A DNA stretch of 13,398 nt from ZC4RG42 sp036676355 (GTDB lineage: Bacteria > Pseudomonadota > Gammaproteobacteria > Burkholderiales > SG8-39). The first letter of the stretch is position 1, and every line of letters starts with the position of its first letter. The stretch lies in the NCBI GenBank assembly GCA_036676355.1, contig JAKFDA010000075.1, positions 1 through 13,398 of the forward strand, in the 5' to 3' direction. This document shows, piece by piece, positions 1 through 6,401 of this stretch. Under the pieces are notes generated by a model, which saw only the letters and a list, made by a program, of their open reading frames with translations, ran no database searches and was not told the DNA's origin. Position numbers and translations under genes: made by a program.

Positions 1-1068
1 ATTTTCGTGACCAACCGACTGCCGGAACACCACTCGATCCATTGGCACGGGCAGCGATTGCCGAACGGCATGGATGGCGTCGCGGGACTGACGCAGCCGC
101 ACATCCCGGCGGGAAAGACATTCATCTACGAGTTCGTCGCGCGCCGCCCCGGCACGTTCATGTACCACCCGCATGCCGACGAGATGGTGCAGCTGGCGAT
201 GGGCATGATGGGTTTCTGGGTGACGCATCCCAAAGGACGACATCCGCTCATCGATCCGGTCGATCGTGACTTCTGCTTCCTCATGGGGGCGTACGACATC
301 GCCCCGGGCAGCTACACGCCGAAGGTGAGCACCATGCTCGATTTCAATCTGTTCACGTTCAATAGCCGCGTCTTTCCGGGGATCGATCCGATGCCGTGCC
401 GGACGGGCGATCGCGTGCGCATTCGCATGGGCAATCTCACCATGACGAATCATCCGATTCACATCCACGGGCATGAGTTCCAGATCACCGGCACGGATGG
501 CGGCCCGACGCCGAAGAGCACCAGGTGGCACGAAGTGACGACCGATGTGGGCGTCGGCCAGATGCGTCAGATCGAGTTCATCGCGGACGAATCGGGCGAC
601 TGGGCATTTCACTGCCACAAATCGCATCACACCATGAATGCGATGGGGCACGACGTGCCGACGATGATTGGCGTCGACCATCGCGGCGTGGTGAAGGAAA
701 TCAGCTCGCTCATTCCCGACTACATGGTCATGGGCGAGCGCGGCATGGCCGATATGGCGGAAATGGAAATGCCCATCCCGGACAACACGCTTCCGATGAT
801 GAGCGGCGCAGGGCCCTTCGGGCCCATGGAAATGGGCGGCATGTTCACGGTCGTCAAGGTCCGGGCCGACCAGAAGCCCGGTGACTACACCAACCCCGGC
901 TGGTATCGGCACCGCAAGGGTGAGGTGGCCTACGAGTGGACCGGAGCCGTTGCGGACGCGCCGCGCGCGCCGACAGCAGGCAGTCAGGAGGCAGCGCCCT
1001 CGATAACGCCACCGGGCGAAGCAGAGCTTCGTGTCCGCAAGCCAGGCGGCGGGCATAGCGGGCACTAA
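1..1068 (+). CDS. Two-domain multicopper oxidase, 5' truncated by window edge
   Basis: This is the C-terminal 355 residues of a copper-dependent oxidase, open from base 1, so the true start lies outside. All four copper-ligand motifs are visible, numbering from the first codon: HxH at 14/16, HPH at 56/58, HPIHIH at 151-156 and HCHxxxHxxxxM at 204-215, which supply the type 1 and trinuclear copper centres. Only about 90 residues separate the second and third motifs, as in two-domain laccase-like enzymes; three-domain CopA/CueO proteins have over 300. A methionine-rich stretch (11 Met in 241-281) follows the catalytic core and may bind Cu(I). By family it oxidises Cu(I) or organic substrates using O2 and should be periplasmic; the export signal would be in the missing N-terminus. 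A cupredoxin gene follows after 18 bp and a CusF-like gene after that, indicating a copper-resistance operon. The substrate cannot be told from sequence. Confidence 0.93.
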   Translation: MFVTNRLPEHHSIHWHGQRLPNGMDGVAGLTQPHIPAGKTFIYEFVARRPGTFMYHPHADEMVQLAMGMMGFWVTHPKGRHPLIDPVDRDFCFLMGAYDIAPGSYTPKVSTMLDFNLFTFNSRVFPGIDPMPCRTGDRVRIRMGNLTMTNHPIHIHGHEFQITGTDGGPTPKSTRWHEVTTDVGVGQMRQIEFIADESGDWAFHCHKSHHTMNAMGHDVPTMIGVDHRGVVKEISSLIPDYMVMGERGMADMAEMEMPIPDNTLPMMSGAGPFGPMEMGGMFTVVKVRADQKPGDYTNPGWYRHRKGEVAYEWTGAVADAPRAPTAGSQEAAPSITPPGEAELRVRKPGGGHSGH

Positions 1069-1086
1069 TTCAACAAGGAGAAACGG

Positions 1087-1584
1087 ATGAAGAAGCAAAC
1101 CTTGGCGTTGGCGGTATGCGTCGTCTTGGGCTTTACCGGGCCGCGACTTTCGGCGCATGAGTCCACGTATGCGCAAGTCGACACGAGGCACGGGCCGGCC
1201 GAGCAGATGCCGTGGGGCATCGCCGGCAATGCCGACGAGGCGACGCGAACGATTGTCGTCTCGACGGCGGACAACATGCGCTTCGCGCCGGGCGATATCG
1301 AGGTGCGCGAGGGCGAAACGGTCAAGTTCGTGGTGCGCAACGACGGGAAAACGCTGCACGAACTCGTACTCGGGACCCAAGCGAGCAACGCCCAACACGC
1401 GGCGATGATGCGGAAATTTCCCGGCATGGAGCATGACGAGCCGCACATGGCCCATGTCGGCGCGGGGAAGGCCGGCGCGCTGGTCTGGACGTTCAATCGG
1501 CAAGGCGAATTCGAGTACGCGTGTCTCATCCCGGGACACTACGAAGCCGGAATGAAGGGCCGCGTTCGCGTCCTCGCCAAATAG
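1087..1584 (+). CDS. Secreted cupredoxin (plastocyanin-like copper protein)
   Basis: This 165-residue protein has a Sec signal peptide (Lys-Lys, hydrophobic core, probable cleavage after the LSA at 21-23) and a C-terminal cupredoxin fold. The type 1 copper ligands are clear: H91 in a TLHEL motif, then C146, H151 and M156 in the motif CLIPGHYEAGM. A loop rich in His and Met (about residues 104-123) lies between them and could add a second metal site. An AAGGAG ribosome site at 1075-1080, six bases before the ATG, supports this start. It follows the multicopper oxidase by 18 bp and precedes a CusF-like gene by 29 bp, so all three are probably co-transcribed. The likely role is a periplasmic copper carrier or electron-transfer partner of the oxidase; the partner is inferred from neighbourhood only. 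Confidence 0.9.
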   Translation: MKKQTLALAVCVVLGFTGPRLSAHESTYAQVDTRHGPAEQMPWGIAGNADEATRTIVVSTADNMRFAPGDIEVREGETVKFVVRNDGKTLHELVLGTQASNAQHAAMMRKFPGMEHDEPHMAHVGAGKAGALVWTFNRQGEFEYACLIPGHYEAGMKGRVRVLAK

Positions 1585-1600
1585 TCACTCAAAATCACTC

Positions 1601-1606
1601 AAGGAG
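1601..1606 (+). promoter_or_regulatory. Ribosome-binding site that sets the CusF-like start
   Basis: AAGGAG lies seven bases before the ATG at 1614 but only one base before an in-frame ATG at 1608. This favours 1614 and excludes the much longer reading frame beginning inside the cupredoxin gene at 1521. Confidence 0.75.
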
Positions 1607-1613
1607 CATGACA

Positions 1614-1958
1614 ATGAAACTTGCAGCCGCAATGGCAATTACCCTTCCGATGATCTTCGCTTCGAGCGCTGTGCTGGCCGATACCGCGCATCACGCCGTG
1701 CAACCGACGGAAGCCGCGCAAGCGAACGCGCAAAACGGCGCTCTGAGTGAGGGTGAAGTGCGCAAGGTCGATCAGGCCAGCGGGAAGCTCACGATTCGCC
1801 ATGGCGAACTGAAGAACCTGGATATGCCTGCCATGACGATGGTCTTCCGCGTGAAGGAGCCTGCCATGCTCAGGAACATCAAGCCGGGCGACAAGATCAG
1901 ATTTCGCGCCGAGCAGATTGACGGCGCGCTCACCGTGATGGAGATGCAGCCTGCGTAG
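1614..1958 (+). CDS. CusF-like periplasmic copper-binding protein
   Basis: This 114-residue protein has a signal peptide (about residues 1-22, ending VLA) and a small OB-fold domain like CusF, the periplasmic Cu(I)/Ag(I) chaperone of CusCBA efflux systems. The ligand block aligns without gaps to the E. coli protein: H63, M74 and M76 match H36, M47 and M49. The position of the E. coli capping tryptophan W44 is methionine here (M71, in LDMPAMTM), so the site has no cation-pi cap and may use a third thioether. No CusCBA genes are in the window; the chaperone may instead serve the oxidase and cupredoxin encoded just upstream. The stop is followed by two more in-frame TAG codons (1956-1964). Family assignment is firm; the metal partner is inferred. 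Confidence 0.88.
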   Translation: MKLAAAMAITLPMIFASSAVLADTAHHAVQPTEAAQANAQNGALSEGEVRKVDQASGKLTIRHGELKNLDMPAMTMVFRVKEPAMLRNIKPGDKIRFRAEQIDGALTVMEMQPA

Positions 1959-2000
1959 TAGTAGTGGGTTCTCTGAATCGCCGATGCGACGCGGGCCTGA

Positions 2001-2034
2001 GCAACATACTGTTGCGCGTACCTCGGGACCGAGC
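2001..2034. terminator. Possible weak terminator between convergent operons
   Basis: The 82-bp gap between the copper operon and the oppositely directed MFS gene contains two small perfect hairpins: GCAACA/TGTTGC (2001-2015, 3-nt loop) and CTCGG/CCGAG (2023-2034, 2-nt loop). Neither is followed by a T-run on either strand, so intrinsic termination is doubtful. Confidence 0.25.
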
Positions 2035-2040
2035 ACGAAA

Positions 2041-3327
2041 TCAGGTTGCGGGGTTGAGCCGTGGATGCGTTTCCTCGCCCCAGCGATAGAGGGCGGCGCC
2101 TGACGCGGCCATTGCGACGGCAACGAACCAGAAGGCGCTTTCGAGCCGGCCGCCCAGTGCGGCAGCTGCGCCCAAGCCGAGCGCGCCGATGCCGTAGCCA
2201 AGATCCCGCCAGAAGCGGTAGATGCCGATGGCGGAGGCTCGCCAGTTCGGGTGTGCGATATCGGCAACCGCTGCGCTCAAGTTCGGATAGAGCATGGCCA
2301 TGCCAAGACCGGCGACGGCGGCGGAGATGCTCCACCACCAAGAGCCGGCGCCAAGCGGCATCAATGCCACGCCCGCACCGCAAATCCACATTCCCCAGGA
2401 GTTCAGCAGGTGGCGACCCAGCCGATCCGAAAGCTTGCCCGTAAAAAGCTGTGCTGCGCCCCAGGTAAAGCCGTAGACGCCGACTATCCACCCGATGCCG
2501 GGCAGGCTCACCCCGTGCTGGTGCAGGTAGACCGGCCAGAATACCCAGACCAGGGCGTCCACAAACTTTTCGACGAGCCCGGCCTGGCATAGCGCAGCCA
2601 TACGGCGGTCGCGCCAACTCATTAAAGCAAACATCTCGGAGGTCGAGGGTTGATCGCTTACGTCCCGTGGATACCGGGGACGCACGTTCTGGATTGCGCG
2701 GCTTGCATGGCTCTTCACTTCATCGCGGGCCCATGGCAGGGTTTCCGCAATGGAAAACCATGACAACACTGTAGCGAGGCCGATGACTGCAACGCCGAAC
2801 CACAGCAAGCCCTCGCGAGCGCCAAACATCGATGCCAGGTAGCCCGTTATCACCCCCGCAATAGCTACGCCGACGTAGCCGGAGAACTCGTTCAGCCCGA
2901 TGACCAGTCCGCGCTGGTCTGCCCGGGTGATGTCAAGCTTCGAAGTCTGCGTCATGGACCAGGTCAGACCCTGGTTGATGCCGAGGAGGACGGTCGCGAG
3001 GACGACCCAGGACCAACTCGGCGCAAAGTAAATGAATGGCGGTATAGGCAACGCGACAAGCCAGCCGAGCAGCAATATCCGCTTGCGCCCGAATCGTTCG
3101 GCCATGCGCCCCGCCACGAAATTCATTGCGCCCTTTACAAAGCCGAAGGCGACGACGAAGGCGGTCAACAACATGAAAGAGCCGCGTGGCACACCGAACT
3201 CCGACTCTGCAAGGGCCGGCACGACGTTGCGCATCATCCCGATGGCCATGCCCACGAGCAATACCTGCAGCAGTTGGTGCAGGAACTGGCCGAGGTTGAC
3301 GCGGATGCCGAAATTCATCGCACTCAC
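2041..3327 (-). CDS. MFS transporter of the sulfur-stress operon
   Basis: This 428-residue, highly hydrophobic protein has the length and pattern of a 12-helix major facilitator. The MFS signature loop between helices 2 and 3 is at residues 73-83 (GRMAERFGRKR), with a matching repeat in the second half at 297-306 (GKLSDRLGRH). A soluble loop at about 200-235 divides the halves. The start is a GTG whose bases overlap the TGA of the upstream enzyme gene (GTGA, 3327-3324), a classical coupling arrangement; an ATG at 3318 is the alternative. As last gene of an ArsR-rhodanese/DsrE/MBL operon it probably moves a sulfur compound (sulfite, thiosulfate or a persulfide product) across the inner membrane, most likely outward. 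The substrate is unknown and other MFS roles cannot be excluded. Confidence 0.88.
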   Translation of the reverse strand: MSAMNFGIRVNLGQFLHQLLQVLLVGMAIGMMRNVVPALAESEFGVPRGSFMLLTAFVVAFGFVKGAMNFVAGRMAERFGRKRILLLGWLVALPIPPFIYFAPSWSWVVLATVLLGINQGLTWSMTQTSKLDITRADQRGLVIGLNEFSGYVGVAIAGVITGYLASMFGAREGLLWFGVAVIGLATVLSWFSIAETLPWARDEVKSHASRAIQNVRPRYPRDVSDQPSTSEMFALMSWRDRRMAALCQAGLVEKFVDALVWVFWPVYLHQHGVSLPGIGWIVGVYGFTWGAAQLFTGKLSDRLGRHLLNSWGMWICGAGVALMPLGAGSWWWSISAAVAGLGMAMLYPNLSAAVADIAHPNWRASAIGIYRFWRDLGYGIGALGLGAAAALGGRLESAFWFVAVAMAASGAALYRWGEETHPRLNPAT

Positions 3328-4079
3328 GCGTGTATGTTTTCAGGCGCGAGGCCGCGCAAATTTGCTTCGACGATGTGCGCCATTTCGGCGGGCTGTGGCG
3401 GGATCTCTGCCGTCAGCGCGTCCACGAAGGCGGCACGCGACATCGATAGCATCGGGTTGAAACGCTTCTCGAAGCCGATGGTGGACGAGGGCTTGCCAGA
3501 CAGCCCGGCGCCACAGGCGCTACCCGCCTGGTGGCCGGGATAGAGTTCGAGATCGGGGGGCAGCGTCAGCAGTTTCGTCTGCAGCGTGTCGTAGAGCTGG
3601 GCAGCCATCTCGCGCTCCTGCCCCGCAAGATCGGGGCGACCAACCGCGCCGACGAACAGGGTGTCGCCAGTGATGATGAACCACGGCTCGTCGCCTCGAC
3701 GTAGATCCCGCACCATGAGGCAAACGCTGTCCGGTGTGTGGCCAGGTGTATGGATGATGTCCACCAGGACGTTGCCCGACTCCAGTCGTTGACCGTCGCT
3801 CAGCGGCGAGAACTCGAACGCGACCCGGTCCTTATTGCTTTCATGCAGGTAGTAGGGGGCCCCGACGCGCCGGGCCAATTCCGGTCCGCCGGAGTAGTGA
3901 TCGGCGTGGACGTGCGTGTCAATAACATGCGCGATTCGGACACCGGCCTTATCGGCTTCCGAGACGAACCATTCCTCATCGCCCGCGACGACATCGACAG
4001 CGACGGCTTTCTGAAGACCAGCGCAGCCGAAGAAGTACGAGAGGGTGGCGTTTACAGCGAGGCGCTGGCGGAAGAACAT
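3324..4079 (-). CDS. MBL-fold hydrolase, persulfide dioxygenase-like (ETHE1/Blh type)
   Basis: This 251-residue cytoplasmic metallo-beta-lactamase-fold enzyme shows the metal-binding pattern THVHADH (H56, H58, D60, H61), H114 in TPGHT, D139 in TGDT and H183 in YPGH. The GD-x(7)-GRPD segment at 138-150 and the overall order match the ETHE1/Blh group, non-haem iron enzymes that oxidise glutathione persulfide to sulfite. The tail carries GSACGAG (186-192), with C189 near the presumed active site. The start is supported by AGGAG about six bases upstream (minus strand, near 4085-4089). It lies 14 bp after the DsrE gene and overlaps the MFS gene start. The operon context with a rhodanese-fused regulator and a sulfur carrier favours persulfide oxidation over glyoxalase II activity; the exact substrate is inferred. 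Confidence 0.87.
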   Translation of the reverse strand: MFFRQRLAVNATLSYFFGCAGLQKAVAVDVVAGDEEWFVSEADKAGVRIAHVIDTHVHADHYSGGPELARRVGAPYYLHESNKDRVAFEFSPLSDGQRLESGNVLVDIIHTPGHTPDSVCLMVRDLRRGDEPWFIITGDTLFVGAVGRPDLAGQEREMAAQLYDTLQTKLLTLPPDLELYPGHQAGSACGAGLSGKPSSTIGFEKRFNPMLSMSRAAFVDALTAEIPPQPAEMAHIVEANLRGLAPENIHA

Positions 4080-4093
4080 GGCCGTCTCCTATG

Positions 4094-4444
4094 TCAGAAC
4101 ACGAGGGTCTTGTCTGCCCAGACTGTCCATTGGGCGAGTTCGTCAAGGGTGCTGCGATGAGCGCCGGGGATGAGGTTCTCCTCACCCAGGCCACGCGCGT
4201 CCATACAGGTGCCGCAGACGCCAATGACGCCCCCGTGTCGCATGACGGAACCCGGCATGAGCGCGAGGTTGTAGAAGCCGGCGGGGACCTTCTGTTTGTT
4301 GTGCGCGGCGCCCGCGGCGTCACCAATGAGGAAGACCTTGACTTCGTTGTCTTCCTTCGTCGCTAGCGCCCGTGCGAGGCGGGCGCCGTTGTAGGTGCGC
4401 TCGCTACCGTAGGGGGCGTCATTCAGAATCAGCAGTGTCTTCAT
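4094..4444 (-). CDS. DsrE-family sulfur-carrier-like protein
   Basis: This 116-residue protein begins MKTLLILND, the first beta strand of the DsrE/DsrF-like fold, and contains the motif GVCGTCMDARG (about residues 75-85) with two cysteines in a CxxC arrangement. Members of this fold accept and relay sulfane sulfur on cysteine; here it probably passes persulfide between the rhodanese domain encoded upstream and the dioxygenase-like enzyme encoded downstream. The reading frame is open back to 4585, but that part lies inside the regulator gene. The ATG at 4444 is preceded by GGAG at 4451-4454 with suitable spacing, 11 bp after the regulator's stop. There is no signal peptide, so it is cytoplasmic. 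A partner role is inferred from neighbourhood. Confidence 0.88.
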   Translation of the reverse strand: MKTLLILNDAPYGSERTYNGARLARALATKEDNEVKVFLIGDAAGAAHNKQKVPAGFYNLALMPGSVMRHGGVIGVCGTCMDARGLGEENLIPGAHRSTLDELAQWTVWADKTLVF

Positions 4445-4455
4445 TGCGAACTCCG

Positions 4456-5109
4456 TTACTCGGCAATAGGCAGGCCACGAGCGCGCCACTCGGCGACTCC
4501 ATCGGTCAGGTGGAACGCCTGATAACCCTTCTTGCGAAGCAGTTCGACGGCGTCCTTGGCCATCAGGCAAAAGGGGCCACGGCAATAAGCAACGACGGGT
4601 ACGTCTTTCGGCAACTCTGCGATTCGCTTCTTTAGTTCCGCTACGGGCAGCGAGCGCGCGTACGGTAGGTGGGCGAGGGCGAACTCCTCCTTGGGCCGTA
4701 CATCAAGTACGACGACATCCCCGGCAGCGGCCCGGCGCAGGATTTCGCCGCGCTCGACTCCTTTGAGGCCGTCGCCATGCTCGACGATGGACTTCAGCGC
4801 CATCTGTAGCTCGACCAGGCGCTCCTCAGCCTCCGAGCGCAGATTGACCCACAGGTCCGCGACACTGTTGCTTGCCAGCCGGTAGAAAACGTACTTGCCG
4901 TCCTTGCGCGTGTCGACTAACCGAGCCAGTCGCAATTCCTTCAAGTGGGCGCTGGCCAGCTTCACGCTGATTTCCGCTTGGACAGCGAGGGTCTCGACTG
5001 TCTTTTCGCCTTGGCACAGCAACTCGATCAGCTCGAGGCGCTTGGGGCTCGCAACGGCCTTGCCGATGCGCGCGACTTGCTCGTAAAGGTGATTCTTTAG
5101 CGTTCTCAT
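4456..5109 (-). CDS. ArsR-family repressor fused to a rhodanese domain
   Basis: This 217-residue protein combines an ArsR/SmtB winged helix-turn-helix (about 10-95; recognition region VKLASAHLKELR at 49-60 and wing RKDGKYVFYRL at 68-78) with a C-terminal rhodanese domain (about 115-215). The rhodanese has DVR at 136-138 and the active-site loop CRGPFC, with C176 as probable persulfide-bearing cysteine and C181 as possible resolving partner. The only other cysteine is C32, in the DNA-binding domain. Such fusions act as sulfur-responsive regulators: a reactive sulfur species modifies cysteine and DNA is released. That C176 or C181 is the sensor is inference. It is first in its operon and an inverted repeat lies 7 bp upstream of its ATG, so autorepression is likely. 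It could also work as a sulfurtransferase feeding DsrE. Confidence 0.9.
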   Translation of the reverse strand: MRTLKNHLYEQVARIGKAVASPKRLELIELLCQGEKTVETLAVQAEISVKLASAHLKELRLARLVDTRKDGKYVFYRLASNSVADLWVNLRSEAEERLVELQMALKSIVEHGDGLKGVERGEILRRAAAGDVVVLDVRPKEEFALAHLPYARSLPVAELKKRIAELPKDVPVVAYCRGPFCLMAKDAVELLRKKGYQAFHLTDGVAEWRARGLPIAE

Positions 5110-5115
5110 GCAAAC

Positions 5116-5152
5116 AGTCTAACGTACTTTAGACTATTACCGTAATTAGACC
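5116..5152 (-). promoter_or_regulatory. Operator-like repeats upstream of the ArsR-rhodanese operon
   Basis: A perfect 7-bp inverted repeat AGTCTAA-N6-TTAGACT occupies 5116-5135, and a third half-site TTAGAC recurs at 5146-5151. A separate short palindrome ATTAC-C-GTAAT spans 5136-5146. AT-rich dyads of this size next to the start codon are typical binding sites for ArsR repressors. No convincing sigma70 hexamer pair could be assigned here, so the transcription start is unresolved. Confidence 0.6.
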
Positions 5153-5718
5153 TTGGCTACGGCACTGGTTCCGAGCGTTCGCGATGCCGCCTCAAATGCG
5201 AGATAGACCTGTACTCGATGGGTTTGTTTGCTCATTTGCATTTCATCCAATACGTTGTCGTTTGTCCGGAGCGGTCAACAGCAACCGGTCCTCATTTTTT
5301 GAGCGGCTTTTTTGCACCCCGGGTCGGATGGCGTTGGCGTGCGCCCGGAAGCGCCGCCACCACCTCCGCCGCAAGGTTTCGTCGTACTCGTACGACTGCT
5401 GTTTCGTAGTGCATTCGTTGTCAAAGCAGACCCTTTATTCGCCATTCCAGGATGCCGCCCGACAGTCGCATCGCGTCGAGTGGTACGTTTGAGGGACGGC
5501 AACGACAGAACGCCAAGTTCTACGGCACGATCGATATTTTCAAGAACATTGACTTCACCACACTACTCGACGAATCGGATTGACTCGGCCGCCGTCTGGC
5601 GCAGGGCTCGCGTGATGACTTGCATCGTTTGCATCCGGACGAATAGAAGAGCTCGAGTTTCACGATGCCCGTTTTTTCGCGGCGGACGGAGCGTCAATTC
5701 CGCTGCCTGCGCGGCGGC
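5153..5718. other. Intergenic stretch without a supported gene
   Basis: Several reading frames of 60-147 codons cross this stretch on both strands, but none has a recognisable domain or a good ribosome site, and one is dominated by a proline run from repeated CCG/CCA codons (near 5354-5373). The notable element is a perfect inverted repeat GTCGTAC-TC-GTACGAC at 5381-5396. The upstream part must hold the promoter region of the ArsR-rhodanese operon. Confidence 0.5.
5381..5396. repeat. 16-bp palindrome (7-bp arms, 2-bp centre)
   Basis: GTCGTAC and GTACGAC flank a TC centre with no mismatch. It is not followed by a T-run and lies about 270 bp from the nearest start codon, so its function is unknown; a regulator binding site or a chance palindrome are both possible. 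Confidence 0.45.
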
Positions 5719-5746
5719 AAAAAAAGCCCCGCCAAAAGCGGGGCTT
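5719..5746 (-). terminator. Intrinsic terminator of the CHRD/PEP-CTERM gene
   Basis: On the minus strand a 9-bp GC-rich stem (arms AAGCCCCGC at 5746-5738 and GCGGGGCTT at 5732-5724, 5-nt loop) is followed by an unbroken T-run to 5719. It begins 22 bp after the stop of the PEP-CTERM gene. The plus-strand side has only a short TTTT after CGG, so plus-strand termination would be weak. Confidence 0.92.
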
Positions 5747-5768
5747 CGGTTTTAAGGGGAACTGGTGG

Positions 5769-6401
5769 TCAGGTCCTGCGCCGCCTGGCGAACCCGAGTG
5801 CGGCGAGACCTAAGCCGAGAAGTGCGAGCGTGGCGGGTTCGGGGACACGCAGTATCTGGCCGCGAATCTCACCTCCTCCAAACTGCACCGTATGGAAGTT
5901 GATGTAGGACAGTCCGGCAAGGATGCTGGGCAGATTATCGATTAGCGTGGTGCCGGCATTTCCCTCGGCAAGATCCCAGATGCTGGCGAATGTGCCGCCG
6001 ACGTCCGAAGCGAATGGCGTGACGATCAGGTTATCGGGATTGTTATCGTTATCCGGTGCGCCGAAAAACCCCCATCTGACACCGGCATTGCTCCCCGGCG
6101 GCGCGGGGGCATGAATATGAGCAGCGACCAGATTATCGAATGTATCGGCGGTCTGCGTGCCCGTGACATCGATATTGAATATGGTCGCATTCATCGTCAG
6201 AGACGTCTGGGCATCATTGAGTACGAATGTCGCCTGGCCGAACGACTGTGGCCTCGGTTCACCCGTCGATGTCGTCAGGATGCCTTGGACGGTTTCCTGA
6301 TCATGCGTCAGGGTGGCCGTAAAGATTATTTCGGCTTTCGCATTCCCCGCAAAAAAAAGGAACGCTAAAGCGAGCAGGGCAGACCAGAGACGGAGTGACA
6401 T
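5769..6401 (-). CDS. CHRD-domain protein with PEP-CTERM sorting signal
   Basis: This 210-residue exported protein has a signal peptide (about 1-23, ending AKA), a CHRD domain (about 25-185; AAHIHAP at 93-99 and INFHT...GGEIRGQI at 167-183) and a C-terminal PEP-CTERM tripartite signal: VPEPA at 186-190, a hydrophobic helix and the terminal basic run RRRR. PEP-CTERM tails are recognised and cleaved by exosortase in bacteria that make exopolysaccharide. No exosortase gene is in this window. The open frame extends to 6461, but MSLRL at 6401 is chosen because the signal peptide begins there and GGAG lies nine bases upstream. It stands alone with its own terminator. The biological role of CHRD proteins of this type is unknown; secretion to the envelope or surface matrix is the firm part. 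Confidence 0.88.
   Translation of the reverse strand: MSLRLWSALLALAFLFFAGNAKAEIIFTATLTHDQETVQGILTTSTGEPRPQSFGQATFVLNDAQTSLTMNATIFNIDVTGTQTADTFDNLVAAHIHAPAPPGSNAGVRWGFFGAPDNDNNPDNLIVTPFASDVGGTFASIWDLAEGNAGTTLIDNLPSILAGLSYINFHTVQFGGGEIRGQILRVPEPATLALLGLGLAALGFARRRRT

Noticed and set aside
811..825. Hairpin GGGCCC-TTC-GGGCCC
   Set aside because: It lies in the middle of the oxidase coding region, has no T-run and encodes conserved-looking residues, so a terminator role is unlikely.
1521..1613. Upstream extension of the CusF-like protein
   Set aside because: It would start inside the cupredoxin gene and remove the signal peptide from the N-terminus; the ribosome site at 1601-1606 fits the ATG at 1614.
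1772..2617. Minus-strand open frame of 281 codons across the end of the CusF-like and MFS genes
   Set aside because: It overlaps two well supported genes in other frames and its Arg-rich translation matches no family.
5312..5755. Plus-strand frame of 147 codons with a proline run
   Set aside because: It runs through the clear minus-strand terminator, has no good ribosome site and no recognisable domain.
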